This document shows, piece by piece, positions 51,381 to 59,463 of a stretch of 64,000 nt of DNA (its first letter is position 1; each line of letters begins with the position of its first letter). Location: NCBI RefSeq assembly GCF_004122145.1, contig NZ_SBKQ01000004.1, positions 1 through 64,000 of the forward strand, written 5' to 3'. The stretch comes from Flavobacterium piscinae. GTDB taxonomy: Bacteria; Bacteroidota; Bacteroidia; Flavobacteriales; Flavobacteriaceae. The translations under genes and the position numbers were made by a program. The notes under the pieces are model-generated. The model was not told where the DNA came from. It saw only the letters and a program-made list of their open reading frames with translations, and ran no database searches.

Positions 51381-53660
51381 ATGGCTAAGAAAAATAATTC
51401 GTCCGTAAAAGACATCGCATACTATCAAAAAAAATTCTGGAAAGTATTTTTCATAGGATTAGCAGGTGTTTTCTTGTTTTTTGTTTTTGCCAATTTCGGA
51501 TTGTTTGGATCCATGCCTAGTTTTGACGAATTGGAAAATCCGGATTCAAATTTAGCTACTGAAATCATTTCTTCAGATGGTGTGGTTTTGGGTAAATTTT
51601 ACCGTGAAAACCGTTCGCCTGTAACCTTTGATGAATTGCCAAAACACCTTGTTGATGCTTTGGTTGCCACAGAAGACGAACGATTTTATGAGCATTCCGG
51701 AATTGATGGAAGACGATTAATCGGTGCCGCTGTAAAACTTGGAGCAGATGGTGGTGCCAGTACTATTTCTCAACAATTAGCGAAATTGCTATTTCATGGC
51801 GAGGGTTCAAAATTTATTCTTTTCAGATTAGTTCAAAAAGTAAAAGAATGGATTATTGCCACCAAGTTAGAACGGCAATATACCAAGAACGAAATTATTG
51901 CTTTATACTTGAACAGAGCTGATTTTGTCAATACTGCGGTAGGCATAAAATCCGCGGCTAAAGTATACTTTGGAAAAGAACCCAAAGAATTAACTATCGA
52001 AGAAAGTGCTCTATTAGTTGGAATGCTAAAAAACCCTTCGCTGTATAATCCAACTAGAGAAAAAAGAAAAGAATTGGTTTTAAAAAGAAGAAACACGGTG
52101 CTAAATCAAATGGTTCGTAACAACTTTTTAGAGCCGGAGGCAAAAGCACAATTAGAAAAAAAACCAATTGTTTTAAATTTTAATCCCGAAAGTCACTTAG
52201 AGGGAATTGCTACTTATTTTAGAGAGTACCTCCGTGATTACATGAAAAAATGGGTGAAAGAGAATAAAAAACCCGATGGCTCAGAATACAATATTTACAA
52301 CGATGGTTTAAAAATATACACCACTATTGATTCGCGTATGCAAAAACACGCTGAAGAGGCAGTGCATGAACATTTAAAAAACCTTCAGGTTGAATTTTTT
52401 AAAAGTCAGAAGAAAAACAAGAATGCTCCTTTTTACAGAATTACTGATGATGAAACAGAAAATTTGCTTAAAAGAGCCATGAAAAATTCTGAACGTTGGC
52501 GATTGATGAAAGCTCAAGATAAAAGCGAAGAGGAAATTATCAAATCGTTTGACGTGAAGACTGAAATGAGGGTTTTTACTTGGAAAGGCGAACGCGACAC
52601 CATCATGACGCCAATGGATTCCATACGCTACTACAAACATTTTCTAAGAAGCGGAATGATTTCGATGGAACCCCAAACCGGACACGTAAAAGCATGGGTG
52701 GGCGGCATCAACTACAAACATTTTCAATACGACCATGCCGGACAAGGTGCCAGACAAGTAGGGTCTACGTTTAAACCGTTTGTATATGCCACGGCAATTG
52801 AACAATTAAATATGTCACCCTGTGATTCAATTATAGATGCTCCTTTTACAATTCCGAGAGGAAGACATAACGTTAGTGCTGATTGGACACCAAGAAATTC
52901 GGATGGAAAATACCGCGGTATGATCAATTTAAAGAAAGCATTGGCTAATTCCATCAATACCATTTCTGCCAAATTAATTGACAGAACCGGACCCAAAGCA
53001 GTCATAGATTTAACTCATAAATTAGGTGTTTCTGCAGAAATTCCTGAGCAGGTTTCCATTTGTTTAGGAGCAGTTGAAATTACAGTTCAAGACATGGTAG
53101 CGGCTTTTAGTACGTTTGCTAACAAAGGAATTTATATAAAACCACAAATGATTACCCGAATTGAAGATAAAAACGGGAATGTGATTTTTGAAGCGATTCC
53201 GGAGAGTCATGATGTCCTCAGTCAAGACGTTGCTTATGCGGTTGTAAAATTAATGGAAGGCGTTACCGAAGACGGAACCGGAACAAGACTTCGAGGCGGT
53301 AGAGCCGGATTTAGAAGTTACGATTACAAATTGGATAACCCAATTGCCGGAAAAACAGGAACTACTCAAAATAATTCGGATGGTTGGTTCATGGGATTTG
53401 TCCCTAATTTATGTACGGGAGTTTGGGTAGGATGTGAAGACCGCTCTGCCAGATTCAATACTACAGCCATGGGACAAGGAGCTACAATGGCTTTACCGAT
53501 TTGGGGAATTTATATGGACAAATGCTACAAAGACAATAAACTGAACGTTTCCAAAGATCCTTTCGAAAGACCGGAAAATATTACCGTTAAAGTAGATTGT
53601 TGGAAAACGGTAAAAGACACATTAGACTTCGACCAAGATTTGGATGAATTCAATTTTTAG
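51381..53660 (+). CDS. Class A penicillin-binding protein (PBP1A-like)
   Basis: A bifunctional 759-residue peptidoglycan synthase. The ATG at 51381 (MAKKNNSSVKD) directly follows gldH. One N-terminal membrane span (about 23-43) precedes the GT51 glycosyltransferase domain (motif 1 ATEDERFYEHSGIDGRR, then GGASTISQQLAK) and the transpeptidase domain. That domain has the serine motif in GSTFKPFVYATAIE, the SxN box in LANSINTI and KTGTT. Works at the inner membrane to build peptidoglycan. A terminator follows. Confidence 0.95.
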   Translation: MAKKNNSSVKDIAYYQKKFWKVFFIGLAGVFLFFVFANFGLFGSMPSFDELENPDSNLATEIISSDGVVLGKFYRENRSPVTFDELPKHLVDALVATEDERFYEHSGIDGRRLIGAAVKLGADGGASTISQQLAKLLFHGEGSKFILFRLVQKVKEWIIATKLERQYTKNEIIALYLNRADFVNTAVGIKSAAKVYFGKEPKELTIEESALLVGMLKNPSLYNPTREKRKELVLKRRNTVLNQMVRNNFLEPEAKAQLEKKPIVLNFNPESHLEGIATYFREYLRDYMKKWVKENKKPDGSEYNIYNDGLKIYTTIDSRMQKHAEEAVHEHLKNLQVEFFKSQKKNKNAPFYRITDDETENLLKRAMKNSERWRLMKAQDKSEEEIIKSFDVKTEMRVFTWKGERDTIMTPMDSIRYYKHFLRSGMISMEPQTGHVKAWVGGINYKHFQYDHAGQGARQVGSTFKPFVYATAIEQLNMSPCDSIIDAPFTIPRGRHNVSADWTPRNSDGKYRGMINLKKALANSINTISAKLIDRTGPKAVIDLTHKLGVSAEIPEQVSICLGAVEITVQDMVAAFSTFANKGIYIKPQMITRIEDKNGNVIFEAIPESHDVLSQDVAYAVVKLMEGVTEDGTGTRLRGGRAGFRSYDYKLDNPIAGKTGTTQNNSDGWFMGFVPNLCTGVWVGCEDRSARFNTTAMGQGATMALPIWGIYMDKCYKDNKLNVSKDPFERPENITVKVDCWKTVKDTLDFDQDLDEFNF

Positions 53661-53689
53661 GAATTTCACATCAAAATAATTATAAGAGA

Positions 53690-53717
53690 ATGGACTTTGC
53701 AAAAAGCCCATTTTTTT
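53690..53717. terminator. Terminator after the PBP gene
   Basis: ATGGACTTT (53690-53698) pairs with AAAGCCCAT (53703-53711) with one A-C mismatch, followed by seven T. Confidence 0.75.
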
Positions 53718-53750
53718 ATACCTTTAAAATCCGAAAAACAAACAAACAAT

Positions 53751-54449
53751 ATGATTACACGAAAAGTAAATTCCGTTCAAGAAGCTCTTACCGGAATTAC
53801 CGATAATATGACGATTATGCTCGGAGGTTTTGGCCTTTGTGGCATTCCAGAAAACAGTATTGCTGAATTAGTTAAAATGAACGTAACGAACCTAACCTGC
53901 ATTTCTAACAATGCCGGCGTTGATGATTTCGGTTTAGGTTTATTATTGCAAAAAAAGCAAATCAAAAAAATGATTTCGTCTTATGTAGGTGAAAATGCAG
54001 AATTCGAACGTCAAATGTTGTCGGGAGAATTAGATGTTGAACTCACGCCGCAAGGAACATTAGCCGAAAAATGCAGAGCCGCTCAACATGGAATCCCCGC
54101 CTTTTTTACCCCTGCCGGATTTGGAACTGAAGTAGCCGAAGGAAAAGAAACCCGTGAATTCAACGGAAAAATGTATGTGATGGAAGAAGCTTACAAAGCC
54201 GATTTTGCCATCGTGAAAGCTTGGAAAGGTGACGAAGCCGGAAACCTTATTTTTAAAGGAACAGCTCGAAATTTCAATTCTTGCATGGCCGGAGCCGCAA
54301 AAATCACCATTGCCGAAGTAGAAGAATTAGTCCCCGCCGGAACATTAGACCCCAATCAAATTCACATTCCCGGAATTATGGTGAACCGAATTTTTCAAGG
54401 CGAAAAGTTTGAAAAAAGAATCGAACAAAGAACAGTTAGACAGAAATAA
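53751..54449 (+). CDS. scoA: 3-oxoacid (succinyl-CoA:acetoacetate) CoA-transferase subunit A
   Basis: This transfers CoA between succinyl-CoA and acetoacetate for ketone-body or branched-chain carbon use. The start is ATG at 53751 ([13 protein letters not shown]); the in-frame TTG at 53697 overlaps the PBP terminator. Core blocks [11 protein letters not shown] and [22 protein letters not shown] match subunit A. Length about 232 residues. The two subunits are separate here, not fused. Confidence 0.93.
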   Translation: MITRKVNSVQEALTGITDNMTIMLGGFGLCGIPENSIAELVKMNVTNLTCISNNAGVDDFGLGLLLQKKQIKKMISSYVGENAEFERQMLSGELDVELTPQGTLAEKCRAAQHGIPAFFTPAGFGTEVAEGKETREFNGKMYVMEEAYKADFAIVKAWKGDEAGNLIFKGTARNFNSCMAGAAKITIAEVEELVPAGTLDPNQIHIPGIMVNRIFQGEKFEKRIEQRTVRQK

Positions 54450-54452
54450 TGT

Positions 54453-54519
54453 GGCAATGGGACAATTCATTGACATTTCCCTAATTGACACATCGACTAA
54501 TTAACACATTGACACATTA
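54453..54519. repeat. Tandem 8-bp repeat, TTGACACA type, between scoA and scoB
   Basis: GGCAATGG, GACAATTC, ATTGACAT, TTCCCTAA, TTGACACA, TCGACTAA, TTAACACA and TTGACACA run in 8-bp register to 54516. It fills the gap almost to the scoB ATG at 54523. Confidence 0.8.
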
Positions 54520-54522
54520 AAA

Positions 54523-55182
54523 ATGGCTTTAGATAAAAATCAAATAGCAAAACGCATTGCAAAAGAAGTAAAAGACGGTTACTATGTAAACTTAGGAATC
54601 GGAATCCCGACATTGGTTGCTAATTTTGTTCGAACGGATATTTCGGTAGAATTTCAAAGCGAAAACGGCGTGCTGGGTATGGGGCCATTTCCGTTTGAAG
54701 GCGAAGAAGATGCGGATATCATCAACGCAGGAAAACAAACCATTACCACGTTGCCCGGAGCTTCCTTTTTTGACTCCGCTTTCAGTTTTGGAATGATTCG
54801 AAGCAAAAAAGTAGATTTAACCATTTTAGGAGCGATGGAAGTTTCCGAAAACGGCGATATTGCCAATTGGAAAATCCCCGGAAAAATGGTCAAAGGAATG
54901 GGCGGAGCAATGGATTTAGTGGCTTCGGCCGAAAATATCATCGTTGCCATGATGCACGTGAACAAAGCCGGCGAATCGAAAGTCTTAAAAAATTGTACCC
55001 TTCCGCTAACCGGTGTGGGATGCGTAAAAAAAATTGTCACCGAGTTAGCGGTGATGGATGTTACTTCAAAAGGTTTTAAACTTCTTGAACGAGCTCCAGG
55101 TGTTTCAGTTGAAGAAATCATAAAAGCCACCGAAGGAACATTGATTGTGGAAGGAGAAATTCCTGAGATGGTTTTAGATTAA
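54523..55182 (+). CDS. scoB: 3-oxoacid CoA-transferase subunit B
   Basis: The catalytic partner of ScoA. The active Glu lies in the SENGVLGMGPFPFEGEED segment (SENG motif, near residue 47). VNLGIGIPTLVANF is the N-terminal glycine loop and KNCTLPLTGVGCVKKIVTELAVMDV is the conserved C-terminal block. 219 residues. Follows scoA through the short-period repeat, so it is in the same transcript. Confidence 0.94.
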   Translation: MALDKNQIAKRIAKEVKDGYYVNLGIGIPTLVANFVRTDISVEFQSENGVLGMGPFPFEGEEDADIINAGKQTITTLPGASFFDSAFSFGMIRSKKVDLTILGAMEVSENGDIANWKIPGKMVKGMGGAMDLVASAENIIVAMMHVNKAGESKVLKNCTLPLTGVGCVKKIVTELAVMDVTSKGFKLLERAPGVSVEEIIKATEGTLIVEGEIPEMVLD

Positions 55183-55192
55183 AATTATAAAA

Positions 55193-56365
55193 ATGAAAAA
55201 GTCCACGTATTCGCTTCTTCTCTCTCTTTGCTTTTCCATCATTTATGCTCAGGAAAATGTAGATTTTTCGGGTGAGAAAAAAATTATTTCGCCCGAAATT
55301 CACGGCGACAACACCGTTACATTTCGTTTTGAAGCACCGAACGCAAAGAAAGTATTTTTAGTCGGAGATTTTCTTAGTCAACTAGGTTTGATTGAAGGAA
55401 AAACCGAAATGAAGAAAAATGAAAAAGGAATTTGGACTTATACGACTTCTACACTACAACCTGAATTATACAGTTATAAATTTATAGCAGATGGTTTGGC
55501 TGTTAACGACCCAAACAACGTTCATTTTAGTAGAGATGTGGCAACTGTTGTCAATATTTTTATTGTTCCCGGTGGAAAAGCCGAATTATATAAAGTGAAT
55601 GATGTGCCACACGGAACTGTTTCAAAACGATGGTATGAATCACCTACTTTAAAAAAGAACCGAAGATTAACGGTTTACACTCCACCAGGATATGAAAAAA
55701 GCAAAGAAAATTATCCTGTTCTTTACCTATTACACGGAGCAGGTGGCGATGAAGAAGCTTGGATCACCCTTGGAAGAACTGCTCAAATCTTAGACAACCT
55801 AATTGCCCAAGGAAAAGCAAAACCAATGCTTGTGGTCATGCCAAACGGAAATGCAGGTCAATCCGCAGCTCCAGGAGAATCCAAAGAAGGTTTTTATACG
55901 CCGGACTTTATTCAACCGGATATGTTTTCGGGAAACACCGAAAAAGCTTTTGGGGATGTGATTCAATTTATTGAATCGGAATACCGTGTAAAAAAAGAAA
56001 AATCATCAAGAGCCATTGCAGGATTATCAATGGGCGGATTCCATACCATCATTATTTCTGCTAATTATCCAAAAACATTTGATTATATGGGCGTGTTTTC
56101 GGCGGCTCTTTTTCAACCGAAAGAAGCGGATAGTGAAATGTATGTAAACATCGAAAAAAAGCTCAAAACTCAAAAAGAGAATAATTATCAATTATATTGG
56201 AAAGCGATTGGCAAAACAGATTTCTTATACAAAGAAGCCACCGATTTTAGAAATCTATTTAATTCAATGAATTTCAACTATACCTACAAAGAATCGGAAG
56301 GGGGCCACACTTGGTCAAACTGGCGAGATTATCTCTCAGAATTTGCACCTTTATTATTTCGATAA
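55193..56365 (+). CDS. Secreted esterase with an E-set/CBM48-like N-terminal domain
   Basis: A 390-residue protein with a signal peptide (about 1-20, ending IIYAQ). The N-terminal beta-sandwich (about 30-125, VTFRFEAPNAKKVFLVGDF) is CBM48-like, and an esterase D/enterochelin-esterase-type alpha/beta hydrolase follows. The motifs are YLLHGAGGDEEAWITLGR, the nucleophile Ser in GLSMGGFHTI and the His in EGGHTWSNWRDYL. Members act on feruloyl, acetyl-xylan or siderophore esters. No sugar-degradation genes are next to it, so the substrate is open. Its stop precedes the 3' remnant at 56368 by 2 bp. Confidence 0.88.
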   Translation: MKKSTYSLLLSLCFSIIYAQENVDFSGEKKIISPEIHGDNTVTFRFEAPNAKKVFLVGDFLSQLGLIEGKTEMKKNEKGIWTYTTSTLQPELYSYKFIADGLAVNDPNNVHFSRDVATVVNIFIVPGGKAELYKVNDVPHGTVSKRWYESPTLKKNRRLTVYTPPGYEKSKENYPVLYLLHGAGGDEEAWITLGRTAQILDNLIAQGKAKPMLVVMPNGNAGQSAAPGESKEGFYTPDFIQPDMFSGNTEKAFGDVIQFIESEYRVKKEKSSRAIAGLSMGGFHTIIISANYPKTFDYMGVFSAALFQPKEADSEMYVNIEKKLKTQKENNYQLYWKAIGKTDFLYKEATDFRNLFNSMNFNYTYKESEGGHTWSNWRDYLSEFAPLLFR

Positions 56366-56367
56366 TT

Positions 56368-56522
56368 TCATTTATTCAAAAACGCCAACAAAACCTCATT
56401 CGCATTACCAAAAGAAGGAGGCTGATCGGTGACACTCGCCATTCGTTTTTTGTTCAATTTATAAATCAAATCAAATTCGGTAGTGAATAGAATAACCGAT
56501 AAAAAGGATTATTAATAAAGAG
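56368..56522 (-). pseudogene. Remnant copy of the 3' end of the 59464-59859 gene
   Basis: Read on the minus strand, this reproduces about the last 49 codons of the downstream gene at clearly lower than full identity. The protein reads like SVILFTTEFDLIYKLNKKRM followed by ASVTDQPPSFGNANEVLLAF, against the intact SVILFATEFDLTYKLNKKRM and VNVIDKPPTFGNANEVLLAF. It ends with TGA where the intact gene has the Trp codon, and a 1-bp deletion (56507 area) shifts frame at its upstream end. No start or N-terminal half exists. It forms a diverged direct repeat with 59470-59625, bounding the segment between. Confidence 0.85.
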
Positions 56523-56529
56523 AAAATTA

Positions 56530-56570
56530 AAGCGACTGATTACGTTTTTAATCAATCGCTTAATTTTTTT
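56530..56570. terminator. Terminator between the esterase side and the DUF6705-like gene
   Basis: AAGCGACTGATTA (56530-56542) pairs with TAATCAATCGCTT (56549-56561) with one mismatch, followed by a T-run. Confidence 0.75.
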
Positions 56571-56571
56571 T

Positions 56572-57201
56572 CTAATTTTCCTTTATCAATATATAATCTC
56601 CATAAGGAATTGTGAAATTTGTTGTAATAGAAGGTGAGCCGTCCGGTTTTATACCGTAAGCTCCAATAGTTTCAATATACTGTATTTTAATTTTTTCAAC
56701 CCCGTTTTCATCAGCTCTATGCATGACAAAAGCAGCTTCTAAACCCGCATCATCATTTGTTGGTTCATTATAGCTCATTGGCAAACGTTCAATAGTATCT
56801 GGACACTCAAGGCACTTTGGATACCAATCTTTATTGGTCTTACCATAACTATATAAATTATAATTATAAATTTCAGAATGATTAATATTTAAATTTATTA
56901 ATGAATTGATTTTTTCTACACCGTTTTCTACATACTGCATTTCTCCCACTAAATAATCTACATAACAACTTTTTATAGACTGTCTGTAAAACATTTCTTT
57001 TTTAACAAATTTAAATCGTATGATTTTAACAGAGTCTGTATAAATCCATGTACCGACAAACTGATTGTAAAAATTGTCAATGTCTTTATAATATGCATTC
57101 TCTATATTTGCAAAATCAGCTGTATGAATATCTAAAATCGGGTTTTGAGCGACTAAGCTAAAGTTGAATAAAAGTATTATTCCTAATATTATTTTTTTCA
57201 T
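56572..57201 (-). CDS. Secreted DUF6705-like protein
   Basis: A 209-residue protein with a signal peptide (MKKIILGIILLFNFSLVAQ). The segment NPILDIHTADFANIENAYYKDIDNFYNQFVGTWIYTD resembles the flavobacterial family I recall as DUF6705, which occurs in multi-copy islands of secreted proteins. A pair of Cys in PKCLECPD may bind metal or form a disulfide. It follows the 506-residue lipoprotein gene by 13 bp on the same strand. Function unknown. Confidence 0.6.
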   Translation of the reverse strand: MKKIILGIILLFNFSLVAQNPILDIHTADFANIENAYYKDIDNFYNQFVGTWIYTDSVKIIRFKFVKKEMFYRQSIKSCYVDYLVGEMQYVENGVEKINSLINLNINHSEIYNYNLYSYGKTNKDWYPKCLECPDTIERLPMSYNEPTNDDAGLEAAFVMHRADENGVEKIKIQYIETIGAYGIKPDGSPSITTNFTIPYGDYILIKEN

Positions 57202-57214
57202 GAGTTTTTATTTT

Positions 57215-58735
57215 TTAATTACATGGAGTCTGTACAGGAATGTTATTTGGATTTCTTGGGTCTAAATTAATTTCACTCCAGTTTCCATTCGTTTCTTGTT
57301 TATACAAACCAACGCCTAAATCAAATTCATTTAAAAGATTTAGAAATTCCTTTTGAAGTTGGGATTGAGAAACATTGATGCCAACTTTTCTGTAGCGGTT
57401 TACTAATTTTTCGTCAAATTCTTTTAAAACCTTAGGATTATGTAGTGTATAAAACTTAGTCCAGTCTTTTATTTTAAGGCAATATACTTCATTTTCATTT
57501 ACTAGGCCAAGAAACATTTCAGATATACCCTGAGATGAAACACTAGGCGGTTGATAAGAGTTTCTTATCTCAGTTTTTCTAAAAAGCCACAATAAATCCC
57601 CAGAAGAGAACATCTTTATGCCTCCTTGGGTTCCTGAGGTATGGTTATGCATAGCTCCTATCCATTCCTGCGACATAAAATCTTTTAATTCTACTTTATG
57701 TGGGTTTTTCGTATTATGCCCTGCAACAGTTGGGGGTGCAAAATTTGTTGACTCTTCAAAATACTTATAAACCCATGCATGTTCTTTGGGCCCAGCTGCT
57801 TTCTGCTTCAAATAGTTGATTGATTGGATATAGTTAGGACTTTGTGCTAATTTTTTTAATTCATCACATGGTTGGGTTAAATTTACCGGCAATATCCCCA
57901 CCAAACCATCTTCATCTGCACAAGGGTCAGATGCCATTCTACACGCAAATTCCATAATTACAATGGTTAAATCATAACCCGGATTGCTACCATCTCCACA
58001 CATTGAACCTGTATAACTATCCCAATTTTCATATGTTCTGCCACAAGAACAACTCAAGTAAAAGCTAACGCAACCACCACCACTAGATCCTCCACTTGGC
58101 CCACCATTTTCTCCACTACCGGGATTGGAACCTGAATTGTCGCCAGAACCATCATATCCGCTTCCACCTGACTGACTCCCTGGAACTTCAATTATTAAAT
58201 CTGCACAAGGGTCTATTGCCGGATCAAGTCCTATTGTAGAAACGGTTCCCTTAAAATCTACAAATTTTTCAGAATTGTTTTGATAGGCAAGTGCAAATTC
58301 ATCTGTCATTTCATACTTTACCAATTTTATTTTTAGATTTTCATCTTTTTCAGTTATAACTAAGTTATGAAATATTTTATAATTATCATCAGGATGGTTA
58401 ATAATTTTAAACGTATAATTCTTGTTTCCTAACGTATCTATTACTTCCATGATTTCTGAAAAATCAATTTCTAAATTTTCAGAACCTCTAGCTGTTAATC
58501 CTGAGTTCCGAAAAATGTTGAAACTTGACGATTTGCCCATCATCTTTTCAAGCTTATTTTTCATTTGCATGGCATCAGCACCTTTAAAAGTTTTTACTTT
58601 TGGGCCCTTATTCTTTACTCCAAAATGTGTGCCAGTAGAATTATCTACCACTTCAAAATCGGTTGAGCAACCAAAATAGGCTAAAAAAGAGCAAAAAACT
58701 ACTAATTTGATTAAGGGTTTAACTTTTATCTTCAT
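57215..58735 (-). CDS. Large lipoprotein with His/Asp-rich C-terminal domain, unknown
   Basis: The 506-residue protein has a lipoprotein signal (FLAYFGC, Cys23). A conserved N-terminal region (about 24-185) with many acidic residues is followed by a long Gly/Ser/Asn linker (about 190-230) and a short Cys-rich stretch (CVSFYLSCSCGRTY). The C-terminal domain (about 330-506) contains AMHNHTSGTQGGIKMFSSGD, an HxH with a downstream SxxD that resembles a JAB/MPN metalloprotease active site but with a longer gap (11 residues against the usual 7). The best guess is a metalloprotease-like or toxin-like domain; no family is firmly recognised. Confidence 0.65.
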   Translation of the reverse strand: MKIKVKPLIKLVVFCSFLAYFGCSTDFEVVDNSTGTHFGVKNKGPKVKTFKGADAMQMKNKLEKMMGKSSSFNIFRNSGLTARGSENLEIDFSEIMEVIDTLGNKNYTFKIINHPDDNYKIFHNLVITEKDENLKIKLVKYEMTDEFALAYQNNSEKFVDFKGTVSTIGLDPAIDPCADLIIEVPGSQSGGSGYDGSGDNSGSNPGSGENGGPSGGSSGGGCVSFYLSCSCGRTYENWDSYTGSMCGDGSNPGYDLTIVIMEFACRMASDPCADEDGLVGILPVNLTQPCDELKKLAQSPNYIQSINYLKQKAAGPKEHAWVYKYFEESTNFAPPTVAGHNTKNPHKVELKDFMSQEWIGAMHNHTSGTQGGIKMFSSGDLLWLFRKTEIRNSYQPPSVSSQGISEMFLGLVNENEVYCLKIKDWTKFYTLHNPKVLKEFDEKLVNRYRKVGINVSQSQLQKEFLNLLNEFDLGVGLYKQETNGNWSEINLDPRNPNNIPVQTPCN

Positions 58736-58779
58736 ATAATTACTTTTATAAAATTGTTAAAAATGGTTTGTATTTTACT

Positions 58780-58923
58780 TTAATTTCTTTTTAAATAATA
58801 GAAATGAATATCTTTAAGAAAAACATATTTAGGTTTTCCTCTTGTATAATATAAAAGTAAGCACAGTAAAAAGTTGAAGATGGATGTAAATAGAAAGAAA
58901 ATGATTTCTAAATTATTCTGCAT
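58780..58923 (-). CDS. Possible 47-residue membrane protein
   Basis: ATG at 58923 and TAA at 58780-58782 encode MQNNLEIIFFLFTSIFNFLL and so on, with one hydrophobic helix of about 20 residues followed by a basic, aromatic tail. It fills part of the otherwise empty 323-bp gap between the lipoprotein and the XRE gene. I see no clear promoter or homology, so it may be a chance frame in AT-rich DNA. Confidence 0.35.
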   Translation of the reverse strand: MQNNLEIIFFLFTSIFNFLLCLLLYYTRGKPKYVFLKDIHFYYLKRN

Positions 58924-58990
58924 GGCGTGTAGGTATTAAATTTTAATAAAAATGTGTACAGCTAAACTACAAATAAAATTTAAATCTTTT

Positions 58991-59028
58991 TATGCAAATT
59001 TTAAGTATTTTTACCCTGATTTTGCATA
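58991..59028. promoter_or_regulatory. Inverted repeat TATGCAAA/TTTGCATA upstream of the XRE gene
   Basis: TATGCAAA (58991-58998) and its exact complement TTTGCATA (59021-59028) are separated by 22 bp, placing centres about 30 bp apart. The right arm lies 6 bp from the -7 box. This fits two operators for the adjacent HTH protein, allowing autoregulation. Confidence 0.55.
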
Positions 59029-59034
59029 ACAAAT

Positions 59035-59042
59035 TAACTTTG
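59035..59042 (+). promoter_or_regulatory. -7 box TAACTTTG for the XRE gene
   Basis: A perfect TAnnTTTG match 17 bp before the ATG at 59059, adjacent to the inverted repeat. Confidence 0.6.
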
Positions 59043-59058
59043 ACTAAAAAAGAATACT

Positions 59059-59424
59059 ATGAATACAGTGATAGGCTCAAAAATTAAAGCATATAGAAAG
59101 CAAAAAGGATGGTCGCAGGAATATGTTGCTGAAATTCTTCATCTTTCTCAATCTGCTTATGCTCGGATAGAATCTGGCGAAAGCCAATCGTGGTCAAGTC
59201 ATATTGAAAAATTATGTGAAATTTTTGAAATTAAACCTTCGGATTTATTTAGTGAAACTGTTATAAATCAGGAAAACAATGATCAAAAGGGAGGAATTGC
59301 GATTAATCTTGGTATTATCAACCAACTATCCGAAAAGTTAATTGAACAATATGAATTACGCTTAAAAGAAAAGGACGAAATGATTAAAGAATTAAAAAAC
59401 AGTTTAGAAAAGCTAAGTAAGTAA
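59059..59424 (+). CDS. XRE-family helix-turn-helix regulator
   Basis: A 121-residue protein with an HTH_3 domain (residues about 7-62; GWSQEYVAEILHLSQSAYARIESGESQSWSSHIEKLCEIFEIKPSDLF, recognition helix near SQSAYARIE). A C-terminal coiled coil (about 88-121, LSEKLIEQYELRLKEKDEMIKELKNSLEKL) follows, probably for dimerisation. It is divergent from the two secreted-protein genes and likely controls its own promoter and perhaps theirs. Confidence 0.88.
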   Translation: MNTVIGSKIKAYRKQKGWSQEYVAEILHLSQSAYARIESGESQSWSSHIEKLCEIFEIKPSDLFSETVINQENNDQKGGIAINLGIINQLSEKLIEQYELRLKEKDEMIKELKNSLEKLSK

Positions 59425-59463
59425 ATGCTCAAAAAAATAGTCTACAAGTTTATTAAACTTACT

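Noticed and set aside
53697..53750. Extended scoA start at TTG 53697
   Set aside because: The extension lies inside the PBP terminator hairpin and adds residues not expected in the family; ATG 53751 fits.
54485..54516. Sigma70-type -35 boxes (TTGACA) before scoB
   Set aside because: They are units of an 8-bp repeat, and genes here match the TTG/TAnnTTTG promoter type instead.
58880..58940. Plus-strand 19-codon frame starting MDVNRKK in the island gap
   Set aside because: Too short and without any supporting signal; the opposite-strand 47-residue frame is the better candidate.
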